Shown piece after piece: positions 34,001 through 46,800 of a stretch of DNA of 64,000 bases. The stretch's first letter is position 1; each line of letters starts with the position of its first letter. The DNA is from Hemileia vastatrix (taxonomy: Eukaryota; Basidiomycota; Pucciniomycetes; Pucciniales; Zaghouaniaceae): contig JASXTE010000015.1 of the NCBI GenBank assembly GCA_030280995.1, positions 26,282,501 to 26,346,500 on the forward strand, written 5' to 3'. Below the pieces are notes generated by a model. It did not search any database, had not been told where the DNA came from, and saw only the letters and a program-made list of their open reading frames with translations. Both the position numbers and the translations under genes were made by a program.

Positions 34001-35760
34001 AACGTTGAGACATGAAATATAGAGAAAAATTAGCTCTATCCAATGGTACTAAGCACTTAACCCTAAGACTTAAGGTTAGCCCGTAAAACACGAAAAACAA
34101 AATTAAACAGCAATCTTTTATAAATGAAAAATGAGGAAATGTCTCTTTAAAACTCAGAATATGAAAAATGTCTACAACACATAAAATATAGAGAAAAACC
34201 AGGGCTATCCAATGATAGTACCCACATACCCGCAGACCCAATATCCACAGAATAAAACCAGAAAAATACCCAATTCCTCAACAGATGTCAATTAAGACAT
34301 GCACAAACAGCGCTAAATCACACAAAAAAGGCCCCTGCCAATGTTGGAAGACCACATCGTCCATGACTAAACCATCAGTGGAAAACGTAAACCGCAAAAA
34401 ATCAATAGATTTAAGATGGAATTCACATTTATTGTAATTGGTGTAGAGACCCTGATCCCGAAGGCGATTTGAACCTGTCAACCATGATGAATATGTTCAT
34501 CAAGTGTCTTCAAGAAAATTAAAATATCGTCTAAATATACAACAACAAATTGTTGGACAACATCTTGAAATATGTCATTAACAAATGTTTGAAAAGTAGA
34601 TGGTGCATTACACAATCCAAAAGGCATAACTAAATATTCAAAACTACCAAATCTAGTGCGCATTGCATTCAGTGGTTCATGACCTTCAGCAATTCAAATA
34701 AGATTATAAGCGCCTCTAAGATCAATTTCAGAAAAGAAATTAGCACCATTGGTAAGGGTAAGAAGTAATGACATAGGGGGAACAGGATATGCATTCTTCT
34801 TAGTGACTGTGTTGAGCTTTCTATAGTCAACACACAACCTAAGGCTACCATCCTTTTTTTTTACAAAAAGAACAGGGGAGCCAGTTGGAGATTTACTGGC
34901 TCTGATAAAACCTTTGGCTATGTTCTCTGCAATGTATTCTTGAAGAACTTGAGATTCGTTCTTTGACAAAGAATACACAGTACCTTCTGGAGGTACTGGA
35001 CCTATTAACTCTATTTGATGGTTGTAGGGTCAATGAGGTGGTAACTTATTGGCTTTGCGGATTGAGAAACCATCAAGGAAATTGTGATAGATTTCTGGTA
35101 GAGTCAATTTAATGGCTTCAACGTTGATTTAGTCATCCTCATCTTCTTTGAGAGAATCTGACGAGGGAAGACCAGAATTGAGAGAGCATAATTGGACTAC
35201 TTTGAGGCAATTTAAATCCTCTTTGAGTGAAGTGATTGAGCTAGAAGGGTTAGCCGATTTCTCATTTAGAGAAAGATCAGATGCTTGCAAGTCATCTGGA
35301 AGAGATTTGTCCTCTAGAAGGACATTATCAGGCGGGTTGTTTAACTCCCTATTGACCTGCATTGAAAAATCAGAAATATACTTAGCGTGTGGGGTGATCA
35401 ATCCCCGTGACCAATCATTTTCAGGATTCCAATGCATTAAAGAGTCATGGCCATGAATGGTATCGTCCATTCTTGGGGCGTCCAAGACTGATAATTCCCA
35501 CTTGAAGGAGGGAAAATTTGGAAAGTTGAAAACCCATAAAACTTTCTTACTTAACCAATATTTGGGTTCCTCTTATTCAACCAAAAAATTGGAGTTCGGT
35601 CAATATCTGTGAATTTCTGCTTTAACTTCTTGGCAAAAGATAAACTGACAAAAGAAATTGAAGCTCCAGAGTCTATGAGACAACTGAAGGGGGTATCCTC
35701 CTTAAAAAGAATGAATCTCAAGCAGTTTTAGGCAGCTCCAGTCCTTAAGACATGGAGTAT
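31073..35760 (-). pseudogene. Pol of element E (protease, RT, RNase H, integrase, chromodomain), broken
   Basis: In minus-strand order: protease CLIDSGASISFVS (about 35660-35690) and reverse transcriptase (34478-34978, with [22 protein letters not shown] and VVYLDDILIF). Element C (33264-34356) interrupts between GLVMDD and KVQKVLEWPEP. RNase H is at 32394-33240 (VETDAS, ELLAIIHCLKKW, LTDHNALKYF). Integrase is at 31722-32249 (CYKCNRNK, SMDFISQLP, ISDRGSLF, NGQTERVNQ), with a one-base frameshift near 31790. A chromodomain ending at 31073 retains canonical YLVEWEGF and SWEP. Several stops and shifts besides the insertion; not functional. Confidence 0.9.
33264..34356 (-). mobile_element. Element C, complete copy, inserted in E's RT gene
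   Basis: 1093 bp, minus strand TGTGGTCTTCC...TTGTCTACA. Flanks show ACGA on both sides (a 4-bp match), and removing it brings the RT motifs together apart from one base in an A-run. It preserves the sequence that element A disrupted in the other copy. The GC-rich stretch near 33858-33910 is its most distinctive part. Likely a solo LTR of an unidentified element. Confidence 0.7.
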
Positions 35761-36660
35761 TTGTGCACTGGGAGAGATAAGATAGATTGCTTTGCACACA
35801 AGTAAATTATCTACTAGCTTCTTGACCTTGAACTAGTACCTTCTCTTTCCTTCAACTTCACACAATCTTCTAGCTTGTGCTTACCCCCACAATACATACA
35901 TAGCCTGTTATCTGCTTGTCTCTTCCTCTCAGATTCTTTAAGTTCCCCTTTTTGGGTCCAATACCTTACTGATATTGCCTGGGGTTAAGCCTTTTGGTCA
36001 AGGTTTTTCCTTTCCCTTATTGGGTTTGGATTGAGTTGAGGAGGATTGAATTGGCTGTGGGTGTGAAGAAGGTCCCGATTTAAAATTTAGGCCTTGAGAT
36101 TTGTTGGTGTATTGACAATGTTGTAGTTGTCCTTGGTAAATTCTGTCGAGTTTGAGGGTTCGATCCATTAAATCCGTTAAGGTAGTCATCTTCTGACCAT
36201 GAAGATTTAATTGATCCAGAATCCTCAAAGGAAGTCCCTTTTTGAAATGATACTTGAGGGCAGCATCATTCCAACCTACTTGAGTTTGAAGTGCTCTGAA
36301 GTTTGAGATATATTTAGAGGCTTTACCATTATCACCCATGCAGAGGAAATCAAGTTCAATTTCCGCGTTGTCAGTTTCATTAGGGTCACTGAACAACGTG
36401 AAAATTTGTTCTTTGAACTTTTCCCAGTTATTGATAAGTAAGTGGGTTTGTGTCAAAGAGAACATGAGAAGATAAGGTTCGAACCATCTGGCTGCTTTTC
36501 CAGCTAGGAATGAAGAAGCATAAACAACCTTTGATTGGTCATTATTGAAGGTTCAAGGGTTGTTATGGAACAGGAGCTTGCAGGTTTTCAAGAAAGGGCG
36601 CAATCTGTCTGGGTGTTCTCCATTGAATGTTTCAGCAGATTTCATGGTAGGAGTTTTGAA
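35761..36660 (-). pseudogene. Gag of element E, distal part (Gag core and zinc knuckle)
   Basis: After copia element F the gag frame resumes (FKTPTMKSAETFNGEHPDR). A Gag core follows (AARWFEPYLL, about 36470; NWEKFKEQIFTLFSDPNETD, about 36400), then a Lys/Ser-rich part ending with a stop at 35998. Further on lies a zinc knuckle CMYCGGKHKLEDC (about 35850-35890) in another frame. It is nucleic-acid-binding capsid-type sequence, disabled by stops and shifts. Confidence 0.8.
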
Positions 36661-36665
36661 TTTTG

Positions 36666-37483
36666 TGTTAGAAAGAAGCTTTATTAAGATGTTTGTACTC
36701 TACTCTAATAATGCTGAGATATAGCTGGGATGCCTGAAGTATTGCGCTGACCTTTATTAAGATGTTAGTACTCTACTCTAATAACGCTGATATAGAGCTG
36801 GGGCACCTGAAGTATTGCGCTGACCTGAGTTGTATATAATAGTATTTAAACAACTCTGTAAAGTTTAAGTAAAATGAAGGTGAAGTGCCAACCTTTATTA
36901 AGATGTTAGTACTCTACTCTAATAACACTGAGATAGAGCTGGGACGCCTGAAGTATTGCGCTGACCTGCTTGTCAAGAGTATATGGTAGATTAAAACAGT
37001 TTAGTGAGAAGACAAAAGTATTTTTATTACGAAAATAAGGCACACTTGAGTTGTATATAATAGTAGTTAAACAACTCTGTAACGTTTAAGTAAAATGAAG
37101 GTGAAGTGCCAACCTATAATATAGAAACGTAATAAGAAACATAAACAAAATAGACCATTACTATAGTAAAGTATGTTAATCAGACCTTTATTAAGATGTT
37201 AGTACTCTACTCTAATAACGCTGAGATAGAGCTGGGATGCCTGAAGTATTGCGCTGACCTGCTTGTCAAGAGTATATGGTAGAGTAAAACAGTTTAGTGA
37301 GAAGACAAAAGTATGAGTGAAGGTGTTCTATCATACAACTATATATACTATATCTATGCTTCTCACACAAAACATGATGAGTGATTTAATACATACTATT
37401 ACTAATAGACGGTCTGAGTTCTAGCAATGTAATTATGGATACAAATTATTTAATGAAATCAAAATTATTAAATTATACTAACA
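36666..37483 (-). repeat. 3' LTR of F with expanded tandem repeats
   Basis: 818 bp. Four copies of a unit of about 70 bases beginning CCTTTATTAAGATG (starts near 36674, 36757, 36890 and 37180), against two in the 5' LTR, plus an extra block with GTTGTATATAATAGTA present twice (about 36830 and 37050). On the minus strand it is preceded by AATGAGGGGGAG (37484-37495), the polypurine tract. Confidence 0.88.
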
Positions 37484-40400
37484 CTCCCCCTCATTGCTAG
37501 AACCTATAGATATCTTGCATTCTTCAAGTCCAAGATCTGTTCTAAACTTCATGAATTTTGTTTGGTCTAATGCTTTAGTCATAATATTGGCTATCATGTT
37601 GTTTGTTGGACAGTATTTTAGATTCAGTTCACCATCTAGCACTTTTTCTCTTACCCAATTGAAATGTACTTCTATATGTTTGGTTTGTTTATGAGCAATT
37701 GGATTCTTTGAGAGTGCTATTGCTCCTTGATTATCCCCATATAGCAATGTTCCTTCATTATTTTCATATCCTAATTCACTTAGCAATTTTCTTAACCACA
37801 CTCCTTCTATTCCTGTGTCAAGATAAACTTTTTATTTGGATTCTGTTGCTGAAGTGGATACAGTATTTTGCTTTTTACTCTTCCATGATATAGCTCCCCC
37901 TCCAAGTAAGAAGATATATCCATTGGTCAAACATCTGGTAATGTTGAAACTGGCCCAGTCAGCGTTGCTAAATCCTGTAGGTGCTTGTATGATTTTATTG
38001 ACTTGAGGAGATATGAGTTCTTTTAAATCTCTAGTATACACAAGTCCATAGTTTGGAGTACCTTTAAGATATCTAGGAATACACGTAGCTGGTTGCCAGT
38101 GTTGTTGATTTGGTTTTATCAGAAATTGTGACAAATAGTTTACCGCATGAGTTATATCTGGTCTGGTGCATTGTGCTAAATAACCTAGACTTCAAATGAT
38201 ACTACAATAATCAAGACCTGTTTTCAGGAATTGTTTGTGTTGATCATTGTCTGAGGGTAGAAGCTGAATATTTGATTGCATTGGTGTTGGATTAGTTTTA
38301 CAGTCAGACATACCAAAAGTTTCAAGCATATTTTTTATATATTGACTTTGGTGAAGTTTTAAGGTTGTCTTGTTCAGTCTTGAAATTTGAATGCCGAGTA
38401 TATATGTTTCTTTTGTAAAGTCATGCACCTTAAATTCTTTAGAAATCTCAGAATGAAATTGATGAGCACCATGACCCACAATAGCCATATCATCTACCCA
38501 GACAAAAACATACAGGTAGTTGTTATCACCATCTTTTCTAATAAATAAACAGGGATCACTTTTGCTCGTGATGAACTTGTGTTTATGAAACCATCTTGAC
38601 ACTTCTTGATACCAGGCTCTTGGTGCTTGTTTGAGACCATACAGCGCTCATTTTAGCTTTAATACTTTACTTTGATTGTTTAGAGATTCTATGTTGCTTT
38701 TGCTTATTAAGTTTGATCTTTTGAGCCATTCAGTGAAGCCTTCTGGCGGTTGGATATAAATATCTTCTTCCAGAGTACTATTTAAAAATGCTGTTTTCAC
38801 GTCTAATTGATGTATTGGTAGTTCTTCAACAGCGGCCAATTCTAGGATGGTTCATAATGTGGCCATTCTCCCAGTTGGCGCAAAAGTTTCATTGAAATCT
38901 ATTCTGTGTCTTTGCAAATACCTTTTTATTACGAGTCTGGTATTAAACGTACTGAGAACACCATTTTCATCATACTTAGTTTTGAAAATCCATCGTGTAG
39001 GTATAACCTTATGATGAACATTCAGAACAGTACACCAAACGTGATTTTCATAGAGAGAATCAAGTTCTTCCTTTATTGCGCCAAGCCAACTTGTCTTTTG
39101 AGGTCCACTTACTGCCTTTTTATAATTGTCTGGATCTATATTTTGTTGTTTGACAAAATTAATGAGAGCGTTATGTGTACCTTCTAATTCTTGTACCAGA
39201 TTCCTTGTGTGAGATCTAAGCACTGGTCCTGTACGTTCACTGATTTCTGGAGGTGGTCCAGGTCTAAGGTTGAGTTGTCTTGACACTGCTTGTTCACAAT
39301 TGTCTAGCTGATTTGTTGGTTGCTCTTCAACTGCATCAAAGAATTCATCATTGTCATTGGTTGTAATGTTTTCTTCTGATGACTCTTGGACATTGATTAT
39401 GTTGAATAAAGTTGTCGGACTTTTGTTGTTTTTCATTGGAAATATTTCCTCATTAAATTTGGCGTTGTGAGTGATTATTATCCTTTTTGTTTGAACGTCC
39501 ATGAGTTTATAGTTATTGTTACCCTCTGAGTATCCTAATAAAACACATCTTGTTCCAGTTGGAGTAAATTTGCCTTTTCATAATTGTTTGGGAATGTTTG
39601 CAATTGCTAGGCAACCAAATGGATGTAGATGATTGATTTTTGGTTTTCTTCCTGTGAGGGCTTCATAAGGGGACAGCATGTTTGCTGCTTTACTCACAAT
39701 CAGATTTTTGAGGTATACTGCTGTTATTACGGCCTCACCCCAGTATGAGAGGGGTAGACCTGACTGATACAGCATTGCTCTTGCTTTTTCTGTAGTGATT
39801 CTGTTACCTCTTTTGTTGATTGGGTTTTTTCTGGCATATATGGAGCTGTTGTTTGATGAGTAATTCCATTGTCTTTTAGGTAATTCTCAAATTCTTTGGA
39901 ACAGTATTCTCCTCCACCATCAGTGACTATAGTTTTTATCCTTTCATCACATATATTTTCATACTTAGCTTTAAACTCTATTAATTTTGATAGAGCTTTG
40001 CCCTTTTTTCTTAGAAGATAAACAGCTCTAGTTGACGTCAAACCATCTGTTACTTTCATGTAATACTCGTAACCACTGTTTGTGGGCGGACTTATTCTAC
40101 CACTTAGATCAGTATGAATAACTTCAAGAGTTTTCTTCGGTGTCAGTAGGTGACTTTAAATGGCAATTTCTTTGCCTTAGTAATTTCACATATTTCACAG
40201 AAGAACTTGTCATCATTAGTTGTATCGCCTATAGTGTTTTTGGTGTAACTAGTGTTGGGATATCCGAGTCTTTCATGCCAGGATTTTACAGAGCACATTA
40301 GAACTGTTTCAGCCGGTCTAAATTTTCCTTGCAGCTTGCACAGATCATTCTCTATGTCACAATGAAATCTCAATTTTTCATTACTCAGGACGCACTTTTC

Positions 40401-41588
40401 AGGGTTTTTTGAATAAGTGATTTGATAGTTACTCCTCCAAAAGTCATTAGTTGACACTAAATCATATGGTAGATTAGGTACATGAAGAGCGTTTAAAGAT
40501 ATGACATTGCTTTGTTCCACTAGTTTAACAATCCCTTTTCCAATACATCTGATGTCCTGATTTCCTGTGACAATGTTGAAATCAGCCTTTTGATAGGACC
40601 AAAAGAGATTTTTATTTCTAATCATTGTTGACGTGGCTCCTGAAACAAGTATTGGTTTCAGGCTTTGATTGTTTTTGATAGATGATATAAGGACATACTG
40701 GTCATGAGCCATCATGGCAGATTCATCGGGTAGCTTGTCCTTCTTCTGAGCCATGTCGTGTTTCCATTGATTACACAATTCAACCCGGTCAGGTTTTCCC
40801 ACTCTTTCCCAGCATTTGTCTTTGAGATGTCCAGTTTTGTTGCAATGAGTACATTTCTTTCACGGTTTTTTGTCTTTGTTTTTAGTTGTTTCATCTTTAT
40901 TGGCGATTAAAGCTTTATTTTTGTTTTTGCTCAAATGATTATCTTGTAGATTTTGAAATTTATTCGTTTGTTCCAATATGGCTAGAACACTCGTCATATT
41001 TATTTTCCCAGCTGCAAGGATATTTTGAGCAGTAGTTTGATACTTCTCGGGCAATTTCATGATAATTTTAGTTTCCACAGTGTCTTCTTCATACAAAATT
41101 TTAGCGTTGGTGAGATTTAGTAATACTGTTCGGATGTCAGCAATAAAAGATTTAAGGTCTGTAGTGTACGTTAAATTGTTCGAGGATTTGAAAGCTGCGG
41201 CTTTGCTGAACTGATTGACTTCAGCATGTTTTTCTTTTAGCTTTATCCAAGTTTTGTAAGGGTCCCCTTTGAGCCCTGGACAGTCACAGATAAGCATCGT
41301 GTTCTCGTTATCAAGATGTCGAAGAATTATTGAGTAAGCCTTCATATTGACTTTTTGTCTTTTCTTGATTTCATTAGCACTTGGTGACGTTACAATGGTT
41401 CTGTCATCTTTCTCAGTAGTGGTAATAATAAATTCTTTTTCAGTTACATCCCACAGGTTGTTCTCAAAAAGAAGTCCTTCCATGTGAGCTGCCCACATAG
41501 TGTAGTTGTTGTTACTAAGTTTTTTATTTTTTTTATTTTCAAGTGCATTGATGAGTTCACGGATGCTTTCATTGTCCATTATATGCAT
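37478..41588 (-). pseudogene. Copia Gag-Pol of element F, lightly broken
   Basis: Minus-strand order: Gag (40860-41588; NNYTMWAAHMEGLL), an in-frame TGA just before a zinc knuckle CTHCNKTGHLKDKC (about 40820-40858), then protease (PILVSGATSTMI; Gly where Asp is usual before Ser is worth noting). Integrase follows with HERLGYPN, HTDLSG and VTDGGGEY; a frameshift near 40145 and another near 39825. RT (38192-39100) has LDVKTAFLNSTLEEDIY and VWVDDMAIVG, with stops at 38852 and 38648. RNase H (37478-38134) has SNADWAS and GDNQGAIALS. It ends in the LTR's TGTTAG. The integrase Glu position appears replaced. A handful of lesions suggests a moderately recent loss of function. Confidence 0.9.
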
Positions 41589-41616
41589 TACTAGTTGTTG
41601 TTTAGCTTTAAGCTTC

Positions 41617-41640
41617 AGTTCAGAGCTGGTACTGATAATG
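41617..41640 (-). promoter_or_regulatory. Candidate primer-binding site of F
   Basis: On the minus strand directly after the 5' LTR comes CATTATCAGTACCAGCTC. It resembles the TATCAGAGC type used by many copia elements with initiator-Met tRNA, but is not a full match. Confidence 0.4.
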
Positions 41641-42024
41641 TGTTAGAAAGAAGCTTTATTAAGATGTTAGTACTCTACTCTAATAACGCTGAGATAGAGC
41701 TTGGATGCCTGAATTATTGCACTGACCTTTATTAAGATGTTAGTACTCTACTCTAATAACGCTGAGATAGAGCTGGGACGCCTGAAGTATTGCGCTGACC
41801 TGCTTGTCAAGAGTATATGGTAGAGTAAAACAGTTTACTGAGAATACAAAAGTATGAGTGAAGGTGTTCTATCATACAACTATATATACTATATCTATGC
41901 TTTTCACCCAAAACATGATGAGTGATTTAATACATACTATTACCAATAGATGGTCTGAGTTCTAGCAATGTAATTATGGATACAAATTATTTAATGAAAT
42001 CAAAATTATCGGATTATACTAACA
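41641..42024 (-). repeat. 5' LTR of F
   Basis: 384 bp, two copies of the tandem unit, otherwise collinear with the ends of the 3' LTR. Confidence 0.9.
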
Positions 42025-42029
42025 TTTTG

Positions 42030-42366
42030 ATCCCTCCAAAGTCATTGGATTTGAAAGTGTTTTCATGAAAAGTCTCATGAAGTCTTCTAGAGAATTAGAT
42101 GGTCCAGGTTCCAAAGGTTGACCAGAAGGGTGAGTAGCAGGGGCAGATGGTGCCTCATGCATTGTATTCTCTCCTTCTTCTTCATTGCTAGAGTCATCAA
42201 AATCATGGGGGATGTCTTCCACAGATTGGACTGAGTGTTCCCATTCCCTAAGGTCAAGAGGTTCCAGGGAGTGAGTGCAGGAAACAGGCCGTGTGGCTTT
42301 TGGCCTGCCTCTGGCACAAGCCCTAGTAGTAGCACCTGTAGGAGGAGTGCTTTGAACAGGTGCCAT
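42030..42366 (-). pseudogene. Gag N-terminus of element E
   Basis: ATG at 42366 (MAPVQSTPPTGATTRACARG), then an acidic stretch (DDSSNEEEGENT) and a Pro-rich part. The frame is cut by copia element F at 42029 and resumes at 36660. The start was chosen because it is the first Met of the E-specific frame after the leader at 42367-42443; an upstream in-frame Met adds only seven residues. Confidence 0.7.
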
Positions 42367-42443
42367 TTTTAAAGAATTAAAAAACATCTGAAAAAAGGAC
42401 GTAGAAGTGCAAAGAATGAGAACTACGGAGAATTAAATTATAC

Positions 42444-43232
42444 TGTCACCAGACAACCTACGCACAAGGTCAAGGGTGTTCCTAAAAATGAGATGGAGGG
42501 AGGAGTATAGAGGAAATATTCAAAGAAGTGATTCAAAGATGATTCAAAGGAAGAGATTCTTCTTCGAGATATGTTTGATAAGAATCTCAATATAATTTAA
42601 AGGTAATACTGATATTCTTAGGATCTCACAAAGGGTTGTAAACTCAATAATCAAAGATTTAAGTTTTTAGAAATGATTACTGAGAAAATAAGGAAATGTG
42701 CAATAATAATGATTTTACCTGAAGCTTTTACCACTATTAACTATATATACATTTTATAATTTAATTCTAAAGAATGAAGAACCAAAATCCAATCCCTTTT
42801 ATATCCATTACTCCTACATGCATTGACCTCATACCCATCCATCATTCCACACACCACAGACCTCTGAAAACCACCCGTTACACCTGAACCCTCCTCACTA
42901 ACATCCGTTAACCCTTTCACCCTCCATTAACCATCCCATCCATGCTCACTACCCCTGTTAATAACCCACAGATACTTAATAAAACTTTTAGCAGAATATT
43001 GCATTGACCATTGCGCTGTGCATCACTTATTGATGAAAAGACTAAACACATTATTGAGAGATTAACTAATCTAGATTTAAAGTTTAGATTAGCGCAGTTG
43101 AAAAGTGAGTACACAAAGGAAAGTCGCAGTTTCTATGTAGAATCGCTTTCTGCACTTCGAATATGGATTTAGACCTTTTTATTATTGATTTAATGAGCTG
43201 CTTTTGCCTCAAGTGTCACGTGGCACATGACA
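42444..43232 (-). repeat. 5' LTR of E
   Basis: 789 bp, homologous to 28386-29193. Its outer end GACA is followed by CACTA, the insertion-site duplication shared with 28381-28385. Confidence 0.9.
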
Positions 43233-43237
43233 CACTA

Positions 43238-43696
43238 CAAAATAGTCATTTTTGCGTGACAAAACCTTAATATTGAAAAGTTATATTTTAAGACTTTTAA
43301 ATAGCCTATTATATTGTCCTAACAGAGGGAAATTGAACTGTCCAAGCGCAATTTTGATACCTTTAAAAAAGTGCGCATATACCCAGCTTTTAGTATGAAT
43401 TAACAGCGCATTTTGCTAAAAACTCATAATAAAATGCAATAAACAACTTAAGACCACTTAATAAGATATAATAACATAACAATAAGTCCTTAACACTTAT
43501 TGGGATTACATTATACTTATACTTAAGTACTTAAGACTTAATAAAAGTACTTATTTAACCTTTCTAAGGTGTTTTATTATATTATATTGGAGAATTAAGG
43601 TATCACTTCTCTGTTACTTTTCCACATGTAATAGACATGTGTCTGATATCTTTTTGATGCTCCATTTACTCAGTCCTGGGGGAACCAAGGCCGACG
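43238..43696 (-). repeat. 3' LTR of M, proximal part
   Basis: Matches 51417-51893. Begins CGTCGGCC on the minus strand, so the usual first T is mutated to C. The polypurine tract GGGGTGAGGGAG lies at 43697-43712. Confidence 0.85.
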
Positions 43697-43806
43697 CTCC
43701 CTCACCCCAAAAAAAACAATAAAAAAATGTTAATTTTTTACAAGGGTAATAGAAGATTATTAAAAAATATGAAATATAAACACTGAAAAAATGTAACAAG
43801 TCAGAC

Positions 43807-46800
43807 TTATTTCTGCTTGAATTTCTTCAGAAGGGTAGGAAAATTAGAGATCTCTTTCTCAGAAATCCACTTTTCAAATTCACTTGATTTACCCTTAAAT
43901 CTCAACATATACTCAGTACCTTTCTCCTTAGTCAGGACTCTTTTCTTGAGTATTTTCTCAACCTCTGCTTTTTCCACAATTTCTTCAGGTTGCTTCTTAG
44001 GCCTTCCTCTTCTCTTGGGAAATAATGCAGGATCATTAGAATGGTAAGGTTTCAGATATGATATAGGGAATACAGGATGCTTCCTAAAATATGGAGCATA
44101 TAATATTACTTCCACAGCATTGTTTCCAGCCATTCTTTTCACTAAAAAAGGTCTCACAAAAGGGTCTTTTATTTTAACATTACCTTGTAAGTTAAAATGT
44201 AGTGTAGAAATTAAGACTTCATCCCCTTTCTTGAATTCAGTCTCTTTATGTGACTTATCCCACCTCTTTTTTTTCATATTCAAATGCCTTATTAATGCAT
44301 TCTTCAGCATTTTTTCTACACAATTGCTGCATATGAATGAAATATTTTGTGCCAGGATGTATGTCTAACCTAGGTAACTTGTTTAGCAGATTGACAGGGG
44401 TATTTGCAACATAACCAAGCCACAACTCAAAAGGTTTCTTTTCAGTTACAGAATGTTTTGTGCTGTTATAGGCAAACTCAAGGCGAGGAATCAAAGTTAC
44501 CCAGTCATGTGTGAATTTTTCACTATCCTTGTACTCTAAACCAAAGGCACAGTATCTTCTGATAATTTCCTCTAGAGTTTGAATCATCCTCTCAGCCAGC
44601 CCATCAGTCTGGGGATGCTGTGCAGTGGACAATTTCAATTGAAACCCTGAGACATCCATTAGTGATGTCCAAAATTTAGAGGTGAATTTTGGATCTCTAT
44701 CTGAGATAATGGCTTTGGGGAACCCAGCAGTATTCATCATCTGAGTCCATCAAATAAAAGCCAAATCTTTAGCAGATACTTCTTTATGGGTAGTGATGAG
44801 CTTACACATTTTTGTCAGTCTGTCCACTATCACCCAACAGGAATTGAAGCTTTATTTTCCTGAAATAGGCAAGCCAGTTACAAAGTCCATGTTGATTATC
44901 TCCCATGGTGCTTTAGGCTGCTCAATTTGTTGCAACAACCCAGCTCTTTTGCCTGTCAATCTTTTATATTTCTGGCATGAATCACATGTGTCAATGTATC
45001 TTTGAAAATCTTCTTTCATGTTAGTCCACCAAGCTGTGTTCTTGACTCTAGTCAATTTGTTGTGCAGGTAAAAATTTTCTTCCAATATATCATCATGACA
45101 TATACTCAAAATTAACTCTTTCATTGAAGGAGGTATTTAAATTACATTCCTCAAGTGTTTTCTGTAATATATGTATCCATCTTCAAAGGTCAAATTACCT
45201 TTTTCCAAGGCATTCTTATACTTTTGAGGCAATGTCTTTATCAAAGAACTCATTGAAGCATTAGAAGGGTCATTCAAAATTGTAGTAAGTTTTTCTAAGT
45301 CCTTATAAGCTGCATAATTCTCCAATATGGTCTGCATAAACTCATCCTCAAGGTCTACAATATAAACGCCAAAAATATGATTAACCTCCATGTCAGGGAC
45401 ATAATCAGGGTTATCATGGTTATTGGGAAGGGGAATTCTGGACAATAAGTCCACATTAGAATTCAATATCCCTGCTCTATGGGTAATAGTCATTCTTCCT
45501 CTATATTCCTGTACAGAAAGTTGCCATTTAAACATGTGCCTATTAGGTGTTTTCATGTTCAGAAGAGACTTAACTGCACTTCAATCTGTAATAAGCTCCA
45601 ATTTCTGGTCCTCCAGATAATAATGTAGCTTCTCCAGGGCCCATACTACAGCCATACATTCCAACTGAGTTGCACCATACCTTAACTCACTTTTCCTTAA
45701 GGTTCTGGATATATAAAAGATTACCACCTCAGATAATTTATCATCAATTATCTGCTTCTGTTGTAGAGAAGCACCCAATCTAGTAAAACTTGCATCTGTA
45801 TACAAGATAAATGGAAGGCTAAAGTCTGGTAGACCCAGTATAGGCGCTGTCATTAGAAATTCTTTCAGTCTATTAAAAGCATGTTGCCTCTCATTATTCC
45901 AAATGAAAGCTTCATATTTTCTTATCAATGTTGTCAAAGGAGCTGCAATTGACTGTTAGTTTATAATGTATTTTCTATAATACCCACACATACCCAAGAA
46001 ACTTTGGACATCCTTAACATTTTTAGGAATATCAATGTTCTTGATTGCTGCTACCTTATTCTGGTCAACACAAATTTGTAGCCCAGACACAACATGTCCC
46101 AGTACTTTCAGTGAATGAAATCTAAACTTGCACTTTTTTAATTCAATTGTCATATTAATCTCATCCATTTTCTGAAATACTCTGTGCAAGTGACTCATAT
46201 GTTCATCATATGATTTTGAAAAAACAATAATATCATCAATGTACACCAAAAGCCATCCTTCTACCATTTCATTATGGAATACATGGTCCATAAGTTTCTG
46301 AAATACAGAGGGAGCATTCTTTGGTCCAAAAGGCACTCTTAAATATTTATATATTCCCATATGGGTAGTTATCAACAAGAAATTCTGAGAAGCTTGTTCT
46401 ACTTGAATTTGATGGTAACATTTATTCCCATCTAAACAGGATATATACTTTGCACCCTGCAATGTATCATGGATAGAGGCTATCCTTGGTAAAGGATAAA
46501 TATCATCCACTATGAATGTATAAAAGGCACTATAATCACCACATAGTCTTGCTTTATCCGTTTCATAGGAAATCAGCACAGGTGATATCACACAATGCTT
46601 TGGTGTGGTATCAACTTTCTCAACAATACCCATCTTCAATAACATCTTTATTTTATCCTTAATATCTTTTCTTTTGGATGGAGAGGCAGGGTAAGCTTTT
46701 TTCTTCAGGCTTCCTGGAATATCATTACGGTCACAGCTCAAAGAAATTTTCATTTCATGATCTGCTACCAAGCCTAATTCATGTGAGCCATGAGCAAAAG

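Larger units (their letters stand above)
36666..42024 (-). mobile_element. Element F: Ty1/copia element inserted in E's gag
   Basis: LTRs 36666-37483 and 41641-42024 (TGTTAG...TAACA), flanked by TTTTG (36661-36665 and 42025-42029). Gene order on the minus strand is Gag, protease, integrase, RT, RNase H, which defines copia. Total 5359 bp. The two LTRs differ in length because of internal tandem repeats. Confidence 0.95.
28386..43232 (-). mobile_element. Element E: gypsy chromovirus on minus strand, inserted in M's 3' LTR
   Basis: LTRs 28386-29193 and 42444-43232 (TGTCACC...GACA on the plus strand), flanked by CACTA on both sides (28381-28385 and 43233-43237). The join restores M's LTR as seen intact near 51412. 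Coding runs on the minus strand with many stops. It contains element C (33264-34356) and copia element F (36666-42024). Net length about 8.4 kb. Confidence 0.92.

Noticed and set aside
43233..43696. CACTA-type DNA transposon starting CACTACAAAA
   Set aside because: The CACTA here and at 28381 is the target duplication of element E inside M's LTR; the intact LTR at 51412 shows it is ordinary LTR sequence.
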